The translations under genes were made by a program, and so were the position numbers. Source: Cyprinodon diabolis (taxonomy: Eukaryota; Chordata; Actinopteri; Cyprinodontiformes; Cyprinodontidae). Taken from it: 64,000 nt of DNA. Location of the stretch: contig CM060068.1 in the NCBI GenBank assembly GCA_030533445.1, positions 49,317,159 to 49,381,158 of the forward strand, read 5' to 3'. Positions 30,532-40,482 of this stretch are shown here, one piece after another. Position 1 is the first letter of the stretch. Every line of letters starts with the position of its first letter. A model generated the notes under the pieces. It did not search any database, was not told the DNA's origin, and was given only the letters and a program-made list of their open reading frames with translations.

Positions 30532-32303
30532 TTAAACTTTCAGGGCAGTGGGAGTGGTAAGTACAACTGTAAAGGGGCCTTCCCTACGAGGTTCGTTCCA
30601 CTGACGTCTAAAGACTCGTATGAACACACTGTCACCAACTTGAACGTCCCTGACGTCCACTGGAATGTGTGTCTCGTCTCGGCTGTGAGCTGCTTTCACC
30701 TGTTGAAATATAAGTCTGTGAATGCGGGTTAAGGATCTGAGGTAATCCCCCAGTTCACGCTCGAGCTGTGCCAAGGAAACCTCCTCCTGCTGGGGTCCTC
30801 GAACCTGTGGGAGAGGCATTGGTCGACCTGTAAGCATTTCATGTGGGGTAAGATGGGTTATTCGGTTAGTTTGAGAACGCATTGCCATCAGTGCAACAGG
30901 CAAGTGTCGTCTATTATTGTCTTCTTGACGACTTAAAATTGAAGCTAAGTTTTGTAAAATTCAAAGTTCTTAAAAAGCAGCAAAAGTCTCAAACAAAGAT
31001 CCAAAAATTCAGGCAGAGGCAGCTGAGTCCAGGTCCAGGGTCTTTATTGCCAAAAACAGCACATTCACACTGAGCTGGTCACCGGTGAGCATCAGCTAAC
31101 AAATGATGAAAACAGCTCCCTTTTATACATTTCTTATCAATGGAAAACTTCTTCAGAACATATTTTTTATATATTTAAACGTCAGTCTTTGGTAAAGGTC
31201 ACATTATCATTTATCTGCAAATCACGATGACATTCGTAGCCACATCACATTCTTGTGAGAGCAGTCTCTCAGGCCATGAGGACATCTGGTGCACTTAAAT
31301 CAGAAACTTATGACAGTTCAATCACAAACATGTTGAAACTAATCCTTTCCCTACTTCAAGCCATGTCAGTCTGGCCTAGTGTTCCCCCTTGTGTCCCAGT
31401 CAAAGCATCACCCTTTCTGTGACCAGTACTGCACAGTGTGCCTTGAAAATAACAACTCTATTTATCACAAGTTGTATGGCCAAATTTTGCTGAGCTGGGC
31501 AACCTTGACATGTCAAATATTTCATTTTTTATGAGGGTGCTTTCCTATCACTAAGGGCCTCAACCCTGCGTTTTCCTGCAGATTCCACTCCTCTAGAGCC
31601 AGGTGCAACAGTTACACACACTCATTGCTCTGTTTTTCTCCTCTTGGCCTTGAATGGCTCTTATAACAGTATTTGTGAAAACAACTTTAAACTTATAAAA
31701 CATTAGCTTTATTTTATTCTTATGATTAGTGCAGATTAATACACAACACAAGGCGTCAACCCATGTTAAACGGTTGTTGCTGTCAGCAAGTATCTTCGCT
31801 ATCTTCGATTTCAGAATTCCGTTAGCTCGTTCCACCGATGCCTGTGACTGGGGATGATACACACAACCAAATTTCTGTTTTATGCACAACTGTTGGAACA
31901 TTTGCTGGATCACCTGTGAAACAAAATGAGGTCCGTTATCAGATGATATAGGGATATCAGGCATGCCAAATCTGGGAAAAACTTCTTTACACAAAAACCT
32001 TGCTGCTGCTTTGTGGTTGTTCCTAGCAGTGGGGCATGCCTCCACCCATCTGCTAAACCTACAAACAACCACCAGCATATACCTCTTTCCCTGAACACGA
32101 GTTATCATGTCAACGTAATCCATAATCAGATGGCGGAACGGACCGTCTGGCATGAGGATATGTGCTAAGGGTTGTGTGAACATTTTACGCACATTATACT
32201 TAGGACAATGCGGGCATAAGGCCAGTTCTCTGTCTACCATAGGTGTCATATAAGGTGACCACCAGACTGCCTGTAGCTTTCGATAACTTGGGCTCGTGAA
32301 CAA
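30532..32303 (-). pseudogene. ERV integrase split by a solo LTR
   Basis: The N-terminal zinc-binding part has CPHCPKYNVR; the core has MDYVDMITRVQGKRYM, ISSDNGPHFVSQVIQ and QASVERANGILKSK, so D, D and E are intact with 35 residues between the last two. At 31748 the frame is interrupted by the LTR 30905-31748; it continues at 30900 in the same phase (LTPHEMLTGRPMPLP, then a GPF-type end RREGPFTVVLTTPTALKV). Joined to Pol it is one frame out: a slip near 32260 separates it from RNase H. Thus the integrase is inactive, by one slip and one insertion. Confidence 0.88.
30905..31748 (-). mobile_element. Solo ERV LTR inside integrase
   Basis: 844 bp, TG...CA, with a perfect 4-bp duplication caag (30901-30904 and 31749-31752). 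An AATAAA near 31047 (as TTTATT on +) sits where R ends. It is related to the 5' LTR at 43400-44994: shared motifs are gctgggc(a/t)(g)caaccttga and the edges ttaatacacaaca/ttaattcactaca. So a member of the same ERV group inserted in the older provirus. Confidence 0.88.
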
Positions 32304-35300
32304 TGATCAGGTCCATGCATTATTTTAATGGCGGTTGGTAACAAAGACAGAGGTAGTACAAAATGCCCTTGAAAACTACGCCACAACCCATCGTGGGGGC
32401 GTGATAAGCGTGTCGCCCCCCTTTGCACCCACAGACGTTTTTCCGCTTCAGACACTCTATTCTGGGCTTCTATTAACGAAGCTAGATTAGTAATAGGTTC
32501 ACATTCAGCTACATGAACCATCTCCCCCTGCACTGCAGGTCCTGTAGCTTCTTTGGCTGCTTCATCTGCCAAGTTATTTCCAATGGCGATGGGTGTTTTA
32601 GCCGTCTGATGAGCAGCACATTTTACAATAGCTAACGCAGATGGAAGTTGCATAGCTTGTATTAATTCCACGATAGCTTGCCCATGTGTTACAGGGGTAC
32701 CATCTGTTCGAACAAATCCTTGATGTTTCCAGATGCTTGCGTTTATATGGCATACCCCGTAGCCATATGCACTGTCAGTATAGATGGTCACTCTTTTACC
32801 AGTAGCCAATTTACATGCAGCTGTTAATGCTTTTATCTCTGCCAATTGGGCAGAGCAAGGTTGGTCAAGGCTCACCGACTGCACCTTGGTATAGGTCCCA
32901 TCGGGGTTAAGTTGGACTATTCCATATCCAGCTCTATTCCCTGTTTCACCTCTGACGCATGATCCGTCTACAAACAGAGTCAGATCAGATGGGATTGGAT
33001 GATTGTATAAGTCCTCCCTTACCTTCATGAAGGTGTCCGTATCCTGGAGACAATGATGGGGCTCACCTTCTGTGGGCAATACCATTATTGTGGCTGGGTT
33101 GATTGTGGTACAGCGTTGTATTGTTAAGTCAGGTGCTGAAAGCAGAACTTCATAACCAGTTTGACGAGCTTGAGTTATCACAAAGCGCAGGCTTGTGAGC
33201 AGTGCATGTAATTGATGTGATTTATACAAAATAACAGGGTGGCCCATAGTAATAATTGAGGCTTTTTTATATGCGAAGACTGCTTCCGCCAAGCCCTTGT
33301 AGCAGGGAGGCAGGCCTTCTTTGACACCATCCAATTTTGTGCTATAATAAGAAATTGGCTGTTTACCTGTTGGGGTGTCTTGCATCAATACTGCACATGC
33401 ATACCCTTGTCGCTCAGCCACATGCAGATGGAATGGTTTGCCGTAATCTGGATTGGCCAGAGCAGGAGCAGTTTGGAGATCTTCTTTCAGCAGCTGGAAC
33501 GCACCCTCTGCCTCGTCTGTCCATTGCAATTGAGCCGACTGGTGTCCTTGACCCGCGGCTTTAATCAGTGCTCTCAGTGGAGCCGTTTTGATGGCATAAA
33601 CACACACCCACGGTCTGCTGTAACCTGCCATGCCAAGGAAAGACAACATGTGACCAACAGTCCGAGGTTTGGGCAATTGAGTTATGGCTTCTAGTTGGGA
33701 CGGTGCAATACACCTCTTGTCCCCACTGAGTTGCCTGCCGAGATACTCCACTGTTTGCTGGCAGAATTGCAATTTTTGTTTACTTACTTTGTGTCCTCCT
33801 TCTGCCAATGCAGTCAACACTGTAATGGAGTCTCTCTCACACTGCTCTTTAGAAGCAGAACAAATCAAAATGTCATCAACATACATCAACATTGTAGATG
33901 GTATGTCAAGGTGATTTAAGTCATTTGCCAGTACACGATTGAAAATTGATGGCGAGTGTACAAAACTCTGTGGTAAACGCGTATAAGTATATTGTTGGCC
34001 TTTGTACGTAAATGCAAACAAATACTGGGAATCTGGATGGACCGGTACACTGAAAAATGCAGAACACAGATCTATCACAGTAAACCATTTTGTGCCTGGG
34101 GGTGTATTACTCAGTAGTGTGTGGGGGTCTGGTACTACTGGTATTTCTTCTGCTACAATAGCATTAATTAATCTTAGATCATGGACTAGTCTGTAGTCAT
34201 TACTGTTGGGCTTTCTGATGGGAAAAATTGGTGTGTTACAGGGACTTACTGTTGGTTTAAGGACTCCTGCTGTTTCTAATCCTGTAATGATTGGCTGTAT
34301 TCCTTCTATCGCTTTTCTTTTTAGTGGGTACTGTCTTTCGAAGGGTAATTTAACATTTAGTTTGATAGTGAATTTGGTGGGGTCAGCTGATTTTACTAAT
34401 CCTACATCTGTTTTACTTTTAGACCACACCTGCTCTGGAACTTGTTCTAATAATGGTTCATGCTCGTTGGCCACTGCCATTTGTCTTTTCCCAGGAACTT
34501 TAATGTGTTCTGCTATTACTTCGTCAGTTTGTGAATATGAGATTTTGAAAAACCTTCCATTTTTTGACATGCTAATGCGGTTCCAGGCTGTGTCAACCCA
34601 TTCGGTGACGTGCTTGGCTTCTTGAACCATGGGTCCTAGGTCATGTGACTCATACATGTCTGCAATCAGCAATGTGACATGTGGTGCTGAATTAGTAACC
34701 TGGAACCATTCTGCTACATCTTTATCAGGAAATGTGACAACAGCTGCAGCTCCTTGTGGTCCAACCATTATGTCAGCGTATTGGATGACAGTTGTTTTGT
34801 TGTTAATTTCTTCATCCCAACTTTTCTCGTAGTCTTCGTGTGTTTTGCCTTTGTCATAAAACATGGTACAATGGAGAGGGGGAAAAGGTTCTTTAGATAT
34901 GTCGTAGTTATTCATTATCAGGGGTCTCCATGTTTCCCACTCCAGTTGGTAGAAGGAAGTTGGTGACGTGAGTTTCAGCCAAAATACTTGGTTTTCTAGT
35001 TCATGACTTGTTGCCTGGGGGGTCATTTGTGGGCCTAGTGGCATCATGTAGGCTTCATTCTTGTCTGTTGCTTCAAAAGAAATTCCATTAGGGGTACATT
35101 TGATTTTAGCATTGAGCTGGCACAGCACGTCTCTACCCAGCAGATTAATTGGCGTATCTTCTGAGTACAGCAGTGGTGCATACACAGTCTTTTCACCTAT
35201 GATCATGGGAACTGGCTCAGTCATGGGTATTATTTGGGTCTTCCCAGAGAAACCTACTGTTCGAATCTTTGATGCTGAGAGAGGCAGGCCAATTCCACTT

Positions 35301-35446
35301 TTCCCTATACAGGAGTAGGCCGCTCCTGTATCAATCATGAAGCGATGATGGCTGTCATATATAATGACATCAATGGTGGGTTCTGTTTGTGGGTGTTGGG
35401 TTAATACCGGTAGAATGGCCTCTCCATCAGGTTTCTCTGGGCACCC
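32246..35446 (-). CDS. ERV Pol: protease, 2H-like domain, RT, RNase H
   Basis: Open from the codon after the UAG; counted from the first Met (35338): protease 1-90 with IDTGAAYS, a flap-side region and INLLGRDVL; residues about 117-270 an extra domain with HCTM (His156) and HVTL (His220); RT about 320-560 with Asp423 (IDLCSAFF), LPQSFVHSP and YVDD (488-489); RNase H about 780-935 with Asp791, Glu834, Asp855 and Asp925. All catalytic acids are present. The frame ends at 32246 because of a slip before integrase. It is expected to be made by UAG readthrough as Gag-Pol and cut by the protease. The unbroken 1066 codons imply a fairly young insertion, although gag is damaged. Confidence 0.88.
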   Translation of the reverse strand, partial: GCPEKPDGEAILPVLTQHPQTEPTIDVIIYDSHHRFMIDTGAAYSCIGKSGIGLPLSASKIRTVGFSGKTQIIPMTEPVPMIIGEKTVYAPLLYSEDTPINLLGRDVLCQLNAKIKCTPNGISFEATDKNEAYMMPLGPQMTPQATSHELENQVFWLKLTSPTSFYQLEWETWRPLIMNNYDISKEPFPPLHCTMFYDKGKTHEDYEKSWDEEINNKTTVIQYADIMVGPQGAAAVVTFPDKDVAEWFQVTNSAPHVTLLIADMYESHDLGPMVQEAKHVTEWVDTAWNRISMSKNGRFFKISYSQTDEVIAEHIKVPGKRQMAVANEHEPLLEQVPEQVWSKSKTDVGLVKSADPTKFTIKLNVKLPFERQYPLKRKAIEGIQPIITGLETAGVLKPTVSPCNTPIFPIRKPNSNDYRLVHDLRLINAIVAEEIPVVPDPHTLLSNTPPGTKWFTVIDLCSAFFSVPVHPDSQYLFAFTYKGQQYTYTRLPQSFVHSPSIFNRVLANDLNHLDIPSTMLMYVDDILICSASKEQCERDSITVLTALAEGGHKVSKQKLQFCQQTVEYLGRQLSGDKRCIAPSQLEAITQLPKPRTVGHMLSFLGMAGYSRPWVCVYAIKTAPLRALIKAAGQGHQSAQLQWTDEAEGAFQLLKEDLQTAPALANPDYGKPFHLHVAERQGYACAVLMQDTPTGKQPISYYSTKLDGVKEGLPPCYKGLAEAVFAYKKASIITMGHPVILYKSHQLHALLTSLRFVITQARQTGYEVLLSAPDLTIQRCTTINPATIMVLPTEGEPHHCLQDTDTFMKVREDLYNHPIPSDLTLFVDGSCVRGETGNRAGYGIVQLNPDGTYTKVQSVSLDQPCSAQLAEIKALTAACKLATGKRVTIYTDSAYGYGVCHINASIWKHQGFVRTDGTPVTHGQAIVELIQAMQLPSALAIVKCAAHQTAKTPIAIGNNLADEAAKEATGPAVQGEMVHVAECEPITNLASLIEAQNRVSEAEKRLWVQRGATRLSRPHDGLWRSFQGHFVLPLSLLPTAIKIMHGPDHCSRAQVIESYRQSGGHLI
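34529..34990 (-). other. Putative 2H phosphoesterase-like domain in Pol
   Basis: About 154 residues between protease and RT. Two motifs of the form H-x-T-hydrophobic occur: HCTM at 34862-34873 and HVTL at 34670-34681, each at the end of a predicted strand (PLHCTMFYD and APHVTLLIAD), with a helix (THEDYEKSWDEEI) and a strand (ADIMVGPQGAAAVVTF) between. Two such motifs are the hallmark of 2H phosphoesterases. The His-His spacing, 64, is shorter than the about 80 I know for typical members, so the call is tentative. It does not look like dUTPase, the other enzyme retroviruses carry in pol. Confidence 0.45.
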
Positions 35447-35449
35447 CTA
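35447..35449 (-). promoter_or_regulatory. UAG gag/pol stop, probable readthrough site
   Basis: The codons are AYWL, TAG, GCPEK. Pol is in phase with Gag across this single amber stop once the L2 (5018 bp plus 5-bp duplication) is discounted. A UAG followed by G and a purine-rich stretch is the readthrough context of gamma-like retroviruses. Confidence 0.75.
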
Positions 35450-36189
35450 TAGCCAGTACGCCTCAATTCAATTCAATTCAGTTTATTAATATAGCGCCAA
35501 ATTCACAACACATGTCATCTCAAGGCACTTTACAGTTCAACCAGATCATACAGTCAAATTGATACAAAGTTTTCTATCTAAGGAAAACCAGTTGATTGCA
35601 TTGACTCATTGACTCAAATACAATCCCTCACACTAAGCATGCTTGTAGCAACAGTGGAGAGGAAAAACTCCCTTTTAACAGGAAGAAACCTCCAGCAGAA
35701 CCAGGCTCAGTGTGAGCGGCCATCTGCCGAGGCCGACTGGGGTTCAAGGAGACAGAAGCAGAGATACAAAAAGCAGCTGTAAAAGGCGGCCCCGTCCAGG
35801 AAACACACAGCCAGGCAGACGAGCTCCAAGGCAGCTCCCATGCCAGAGGATGAAGAGAGCACATCCAGTTAGTCACAGTCAGAGAAACAGGACCACACTG
35901 GAAAACAGGCCGATCTCCAACATCTACAAACAAGGGTGTTGATGGAAGCAGCACAGCTGATGTTTCTTTCCTGGATGACGTCTGAGCCAAACAGGAACAG
36001 ACGAGGCAAAGCTACTCTGAGGAAAAGCAGATAGAGCAGAACGTTAGAGATTGAACAAACAGATTCTGCAGAATAGGAGAACAGAGAGAGAATAAAGCAG
36101 AATGATGAAATGGGGGTCCCCATGTCCGCCAAAAGTCTAAGCCTATAGCAGCATAACTTTAAAGACAGCTCAGGATAACCTGAGCCACC

Positions 36190-39100
36190 CTAACTATAAG
36201 CTTTATCAAAAAGGAAAGTTTTAAGCCTAGTCTTAAAAGTAGACAGAGTGTCTGCCTCACGGACTAAAACTGGTAGTTGGTTCCACAGGAGAGGAGCCTG
36301 ATAACTAAAAGATCTGCTTCCCATTCTACTTTTAGAAATTCTAGGAACCACTAGTAAACCTGCAGATTGAGAGCAAAGTGCTCTGTTAGGAACATAAGGA
36401 ACAATCAGATCTCTGATATAAGATGGAGCTTGGCCATTTAAGGCTTTATATGTGAGAAGGAGGATTTTAAATTCTATTCTGGATTTAACAGGAAGCCAAT
36501 GAAGAGAAGCCAGGATAGGAGAGATATGATCTCTCTTTTTAATTTTCATCAGAACTCTGGCTGCAGCATTTTGGATCAGCTGAAGGCTTTTAACTACAGT
36601 TTGTGGACTTCCTGATAGTAAAGAATTACAATAGTCCAGCCTTGAAGTAACAAATGCATGGACTAGTTTCTCAGCATCACCCCTGGACAGGAGATTGCTC
36701 ATTTTTGCAATATTCCTCAGATGAAAGAAGGAAATTCTAGAAACCTCTTTGATATGGGATTTAAATGACAGGTCCTGATCAAAAATAACACCAAGATTTT
36801 TTACTTTATTATCTGAAATCAGTTTAATCCCATCCAAATGAAGTGACTGGCTAATCAGCTTCTTTTTCAGAGACTCTGGTCCAAAGACTATAACTTCTGT
36901 TTTGTCTGCATTCAGAAGCAGAAAGTTAAGAGTCATCCAGGTTTTTATGTCTTCAGACATGCCTGTAATCTATGTAATGGGTTAGCTTCATCTGGATTAT
37001 AGACAGATATAGCTGGGTATCATCAGCATAACAGTGGAAATTAATCCCATGCTGTCTAATAACTCTACCAATTGGGAGCATGTATAAAGTAAAGAGAATT
37101 GGTCCTAGCACTGATCCCTGTGGTACTCCACAGGTAACCTTTGAGCGTGTTGAAGATCTATCATTAACATAAACAAACTGAATTCGATCAGATAGATAAG
37201 ATTTAAACCAGTCTAGTGCTGTTCCTTTAATTCCAACAAAATATTCAAGTCTTTCTAAAAGAATATTATGGTCAATTGTATCAAATGCAGCACTAAGATC
37301 CAACAGGATGAGCACAGATACAAGTCCATTATCTGAGGCCATGAGAATATCATTAGTGACTTTCACCAGAGCTGTTTCAGTGCTATGATGAGCTCTGAAG
37401 CCAGACTGAAACTCTTCAAAAAGTTCATTATGGTGTAAGTGGTCGCAAACCTGTTTGGCAACTACTTTCTCAAGAATTTTGGATAAGAAAAGAAGATTGG
37501 ATATAGGTCTATAATTAACCAAGTCATCTGGGTCAAGAGACGGTTTCTTAAGCAGAGGTTTAATTACAGCAACCTTAAAAGCTTTAGGTACATATCCCTG
37601 TAACAGAGATAGATTAATCACATCTAAAATGGAGGAGGAGATCAAAGGGAATACCTCCTTAAATAACCTGGTTGGAACTGGATCTAACATACAAGTTGAA
37701 GGCTTAGATGAAGACAATAATTTTGCTAATTCAGAAAGTTCAACTGGATCAAAGCAGTCTAAACCCGGTTCAGATTCCATGACTACCTCAGGTACAATTG
37801 CGGATAGAGGACTGCTTATGATCTTATTTTTAATAAGATCAATCTTATTTATAAAGAATCCCATAAAATCATTGCTGCTAAGAGCAGGTGGAATGGACGG
37901 TTCAACAGAGCTATGGCTCTGGGTGAGTTTGGCAACTGTATTAAAAAGAAATCTAGGATTATTCTTATTCTCCTCTATTAATGAGGAGAAGTATGCTGCT
38001 CTTGCTTTACAAAGGGTCCTCTTATACAGCAGTAAACCATTTTTCCAGACTAGGAAGGACTCCCGCAGGCCTGTGGAGCGATATTTTCTCTCCAGTTTCC
38101 TAGCATTTTGCTTCAAAGTACGCAGCTCTAAATTTAACCAAGGAGCAAGCTTTCTATTTTCAACGGTTTTCATTTTCAAGGGAGCTGCGTTGTCTAAGGC
38201 AGTACGCAGAGAACTAGCAACCCCATCAACAAAATCATCAACCTGTGAAGGGGAATAAGCTATGCTTTTGCACTCTGCAGCACTGCTCAGCGACACAGAG
38301 GAGAGAGAAAGTGAAGCAGATTCTTTAAAATGTATAACTGCACTATCTGATAAAGATCTACTAAAATGTAACCTTCTTTTGGGGGAGGAGAACTCTGTTA
38401 AAGTAATCCTGAAGGTTATTAGAAAGTGGTCAGAGAGGACAGGGTTGTGAGGAAATACTGTTATTTCTTCACATTCTATGCCGTATGTCAGCACAAGATC
38501 CAAAGTATGAAGATGAGAATGTGTGGGACTATTCACATTTTGAACAAAGCCAATAGTGTCTAAGATAGCATTAAAGGCTGCTCTTAAGCTATCGCCTTCA
38601 ATGTCAGCATGGATGTTAAAATCTCCCACTATGATGACCCTGTCAGTATTTAATACCAAATCAGAAAGGAACTCTGAAAACTCATCTAAAAATTCAGAGT
38701 AAGGACCTGGCGGACGATACAAAGTTACAAAAAGAAGAGGTTTTCTTGCCTTGAAATTTGGATGAGGGAAATTAAGGGTTAAATGTTCAAAAGAGTTGTA
38801 GGTATTAACTGTTTTGGGAGTAATCAGTAAGTCAGACTGGAAGATTGTTGCTACTCCTCCTCCTCGCCCAGAACTTCTGGGTATGTGAAAATTTAAATAG
38901 CTTGAAGGAGTTGCCTCGTTTATGCTCACATAATCCTCTTGCTGCAGCCAGGTTTCTGTAAGGCAAAACAAGTCAATGTGATTATCACAAATCAAGTCAT
39001 TAACTAGCAGACTTTTAGAGGAAAGCGATCTTATGTTAAACAGACCGCATTTAATTGTTTTAACTTTTTCCCCAATTGGAGTTATTTTGATTTTAATTAG

Positions 39101-39250
39101 ATTATCATGATTTACTCCTTTGGGAATCTTTGCTAATTTATTAGATTTTGGTCGTGGGCAAGACACTGTCTGGATGGAGTAAAGAGTGGGTAACAGTAGA
39201 GAAGCTGCAGAGATGTGTGTTAAACTACAACTCTGCTTCCTGGTCTGCAC
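36190..39250 (-). pseudogene. L2 ORF2: endonuclease and reverse transcriptase, one frameshift
   Basis: The first 765 residues carry an AP-like endonuclease ([37 protein letters not shown]) and RT ([74 protein letters not shown]). The frame then slips one base after YADD, near 37000, and the C-terminal part (RLDYCNSLLSG, IRDLIVPYVPNRALCSQ) goes on at 36190-36960. All catalytic residues are seen, so only the slip prevents a complete ORF2. The copy at 49302 has the same slip. Confidence 0.9.
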
Positions 39251-39259
39251 CCTGGGTGG

Positions 39260-40123
39260 TCAGGGTTTTGGAGGACTAATAAATGTGGCCAGATTCCTAG
39301 AAAGAAGAGCTGCACCATCCAAAGTGGGATGGATGCCGTCTCTCCGAATCAGACCAGGCTTTCCCCAAAAGGATTGCCAATTATTAATGTAGCCCACGTT
39401 GTTTTCAGGACACCACCTAGACAACCAGCGGTTGAATGACGACATGCGGCTAAACATGTCATCACTGGTCAGATCAGGGAGGGGACGAGAGAAAATTACG
39501 GAGTCCGACATTTTTTTGGCAAACTTACACACCGAAGCAACACTAATTTTAGTGACCTCCGATCGGCGTAACCGGGTGTCATTACCACCAGCGTGAATAA
39601 CAATCTTACTGTATTTAACCTTATCCTTAGCCAGTAGTTTCAGGTAGGATTTGATGTCGCCCGTTCTGGCCCCCGGCAAACATTTGACTATGGTCCCTGG
39701 TGTCTCTAATGCCACGTTTCTGACTATGGAGCTGCCAATCACCAGAGTGGGCTTCTCAGTGGGTGTGTCACTGAGTGGGGAAAACCGGTTAGAAACGTGA
39801 ACGGGTTGGTGGTGACTAGTGGGCAGAGATCCACGACTACGCTTTCTGCGTACAGTTACCCAATCGCCTGGCTGCTCAGGCACTTTTGGAGGACAGCTAC
39901 GTGGGGGGCCTACTTTAACTCCTGGATGTTCAACAGCCTGAAGCCTGGATTCTAACTCTGACACCCTCGCCTCCAAAGCTACAAAAATACTACACTTATT
40001 ACACATCCCATTATCACTAAAGGAGGCAGAGGAATAACTGAACATCTGACACAGAGAGCAGGAGAGAGGAGAGGAAGAAGGAAGAGTTGGAAAAGAGTCA
40101 AGGGAGGGAGAGAGAGAAGCCAT
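39260..40123 (-). CDS. L2 ORF1: zinc-finger, coiled coil, SGNH esterase
   Basis: 287 residues, intact. A Cys pair C22/C25 and C41/C44 suggests a small zinc finger (PHD/RING-like spacing), followed by a coiled coil ([18 protein letters not shown]) and an SGNH hydrolase fold: GSSIVRN with the nucleophilic Ser, HAGGNDTR (Gly-x-Asn-Asp block), and DGIHPTLDG with Asp and His. Esterase ORF1 proteins are known from CR1/L2 LINEs and bind RNA and perhaps membranes. ORF2 starts nine bases downstream. Confidence 0.9.
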   Translation of the reverse strand: MASLSPSLDSFPTLPSSSPLSCSLCQMFSYSSASFSDNGMCNKCSIFVALEARVSELESRLQAVEHPGVKVGPPRSCPPKVPEQPGDWVTVRRKRSRGSLPTSHHQPVHVSNRFSPLSDTPTEKPTLVIGSSIVRNVALETPGTIVKCLPGARTGDIKSYLKLLAKDKVKYSKIVIHAGGNDTRLRRSEVTKISVASVCKFAKKMSDSVIFSRPLPDLTSDDMFSRMSSFNRWLSRWCPENNVGYINNWQSFWGKPGLIRRDGIHPTLDGAALLSRNLATFISPPKP

Positions 40124-40482
40124 AGCAATGCTAAGCTAGCGCTAGCCTAGGCTAGCTACTCCTTGCTATCAGAAATAAAACCGTGTGAAACTGACAAGTG
40201 CTCAGTAGAAAAGTGCAGCAGAAGGTGCTATGTTTTAAAGTAGTCAGTTAGAGTTACTTAGATACAGAGATATCACAGAGAAAATAACTTAACTTCAGAT
40301 GGAGTTCCTCTGGACAGCTGCAACAGCTGCACACTCAGTTAATCCAAACAGGAAGTTAACAGGTCCAAAAGTCTGGGTGGTTTAGTAGCACATCTCATCA
40401 CAGGGATGCCAAATTGGTCTAATTTGGTCACTGTTGACCACCATAATGGACATAACAAGGGCAAAGAAATGACAACAAACCA
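40124..40482 (-). promoter_or_regulatory. 5' UTR of the full-length L2
   Basis: No long frame; a short palindromic ctagcgctagcctaggctagc lies at 40134-40157 just upstream of ORF1. An internal promoter is expected here from LINE biology but no motif proves it. Confidence 0.5.

Larger units (their letters stand above)
35465..40482 (-). mobile_element. Full-length L2 LINE
   Basis: 5018 bp with a perfect 5-bp duplication gcctc (35460-35464 and 40483-40487). It has a 5' UTR (40124-40482), ORF1, ORF2 and a 3' UTR ending in GAATT repeats (on +, aattcaattcaattcag). It is the reference copy for the other L2 fragments here. Insertion interrupted the ERV gag fifteen bases before its UAG. Confidence 0.92.

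Noticed and set aside
32246..32303. Programmed frameshift between RNase H and integrase
   Set aside because: Retroviruses do not use a shift there, and other slips in this provirus show simple decay.
34529..34990. dUTPase in pol
   Set aside because: None of the dUTPase motifs is present; the H-x-T pairs fit a 2H-type enzyme better.
37629..38258. 209-residue + strand frame
   Set aside because: Antisense to L2 ORF2, which has all catalytic motifs.
39260..40123. Host SGNH esterase gene
   Set aside because: It is ORF1 of a complete L2 with target duplicates and ORF2 nine bases downstream.
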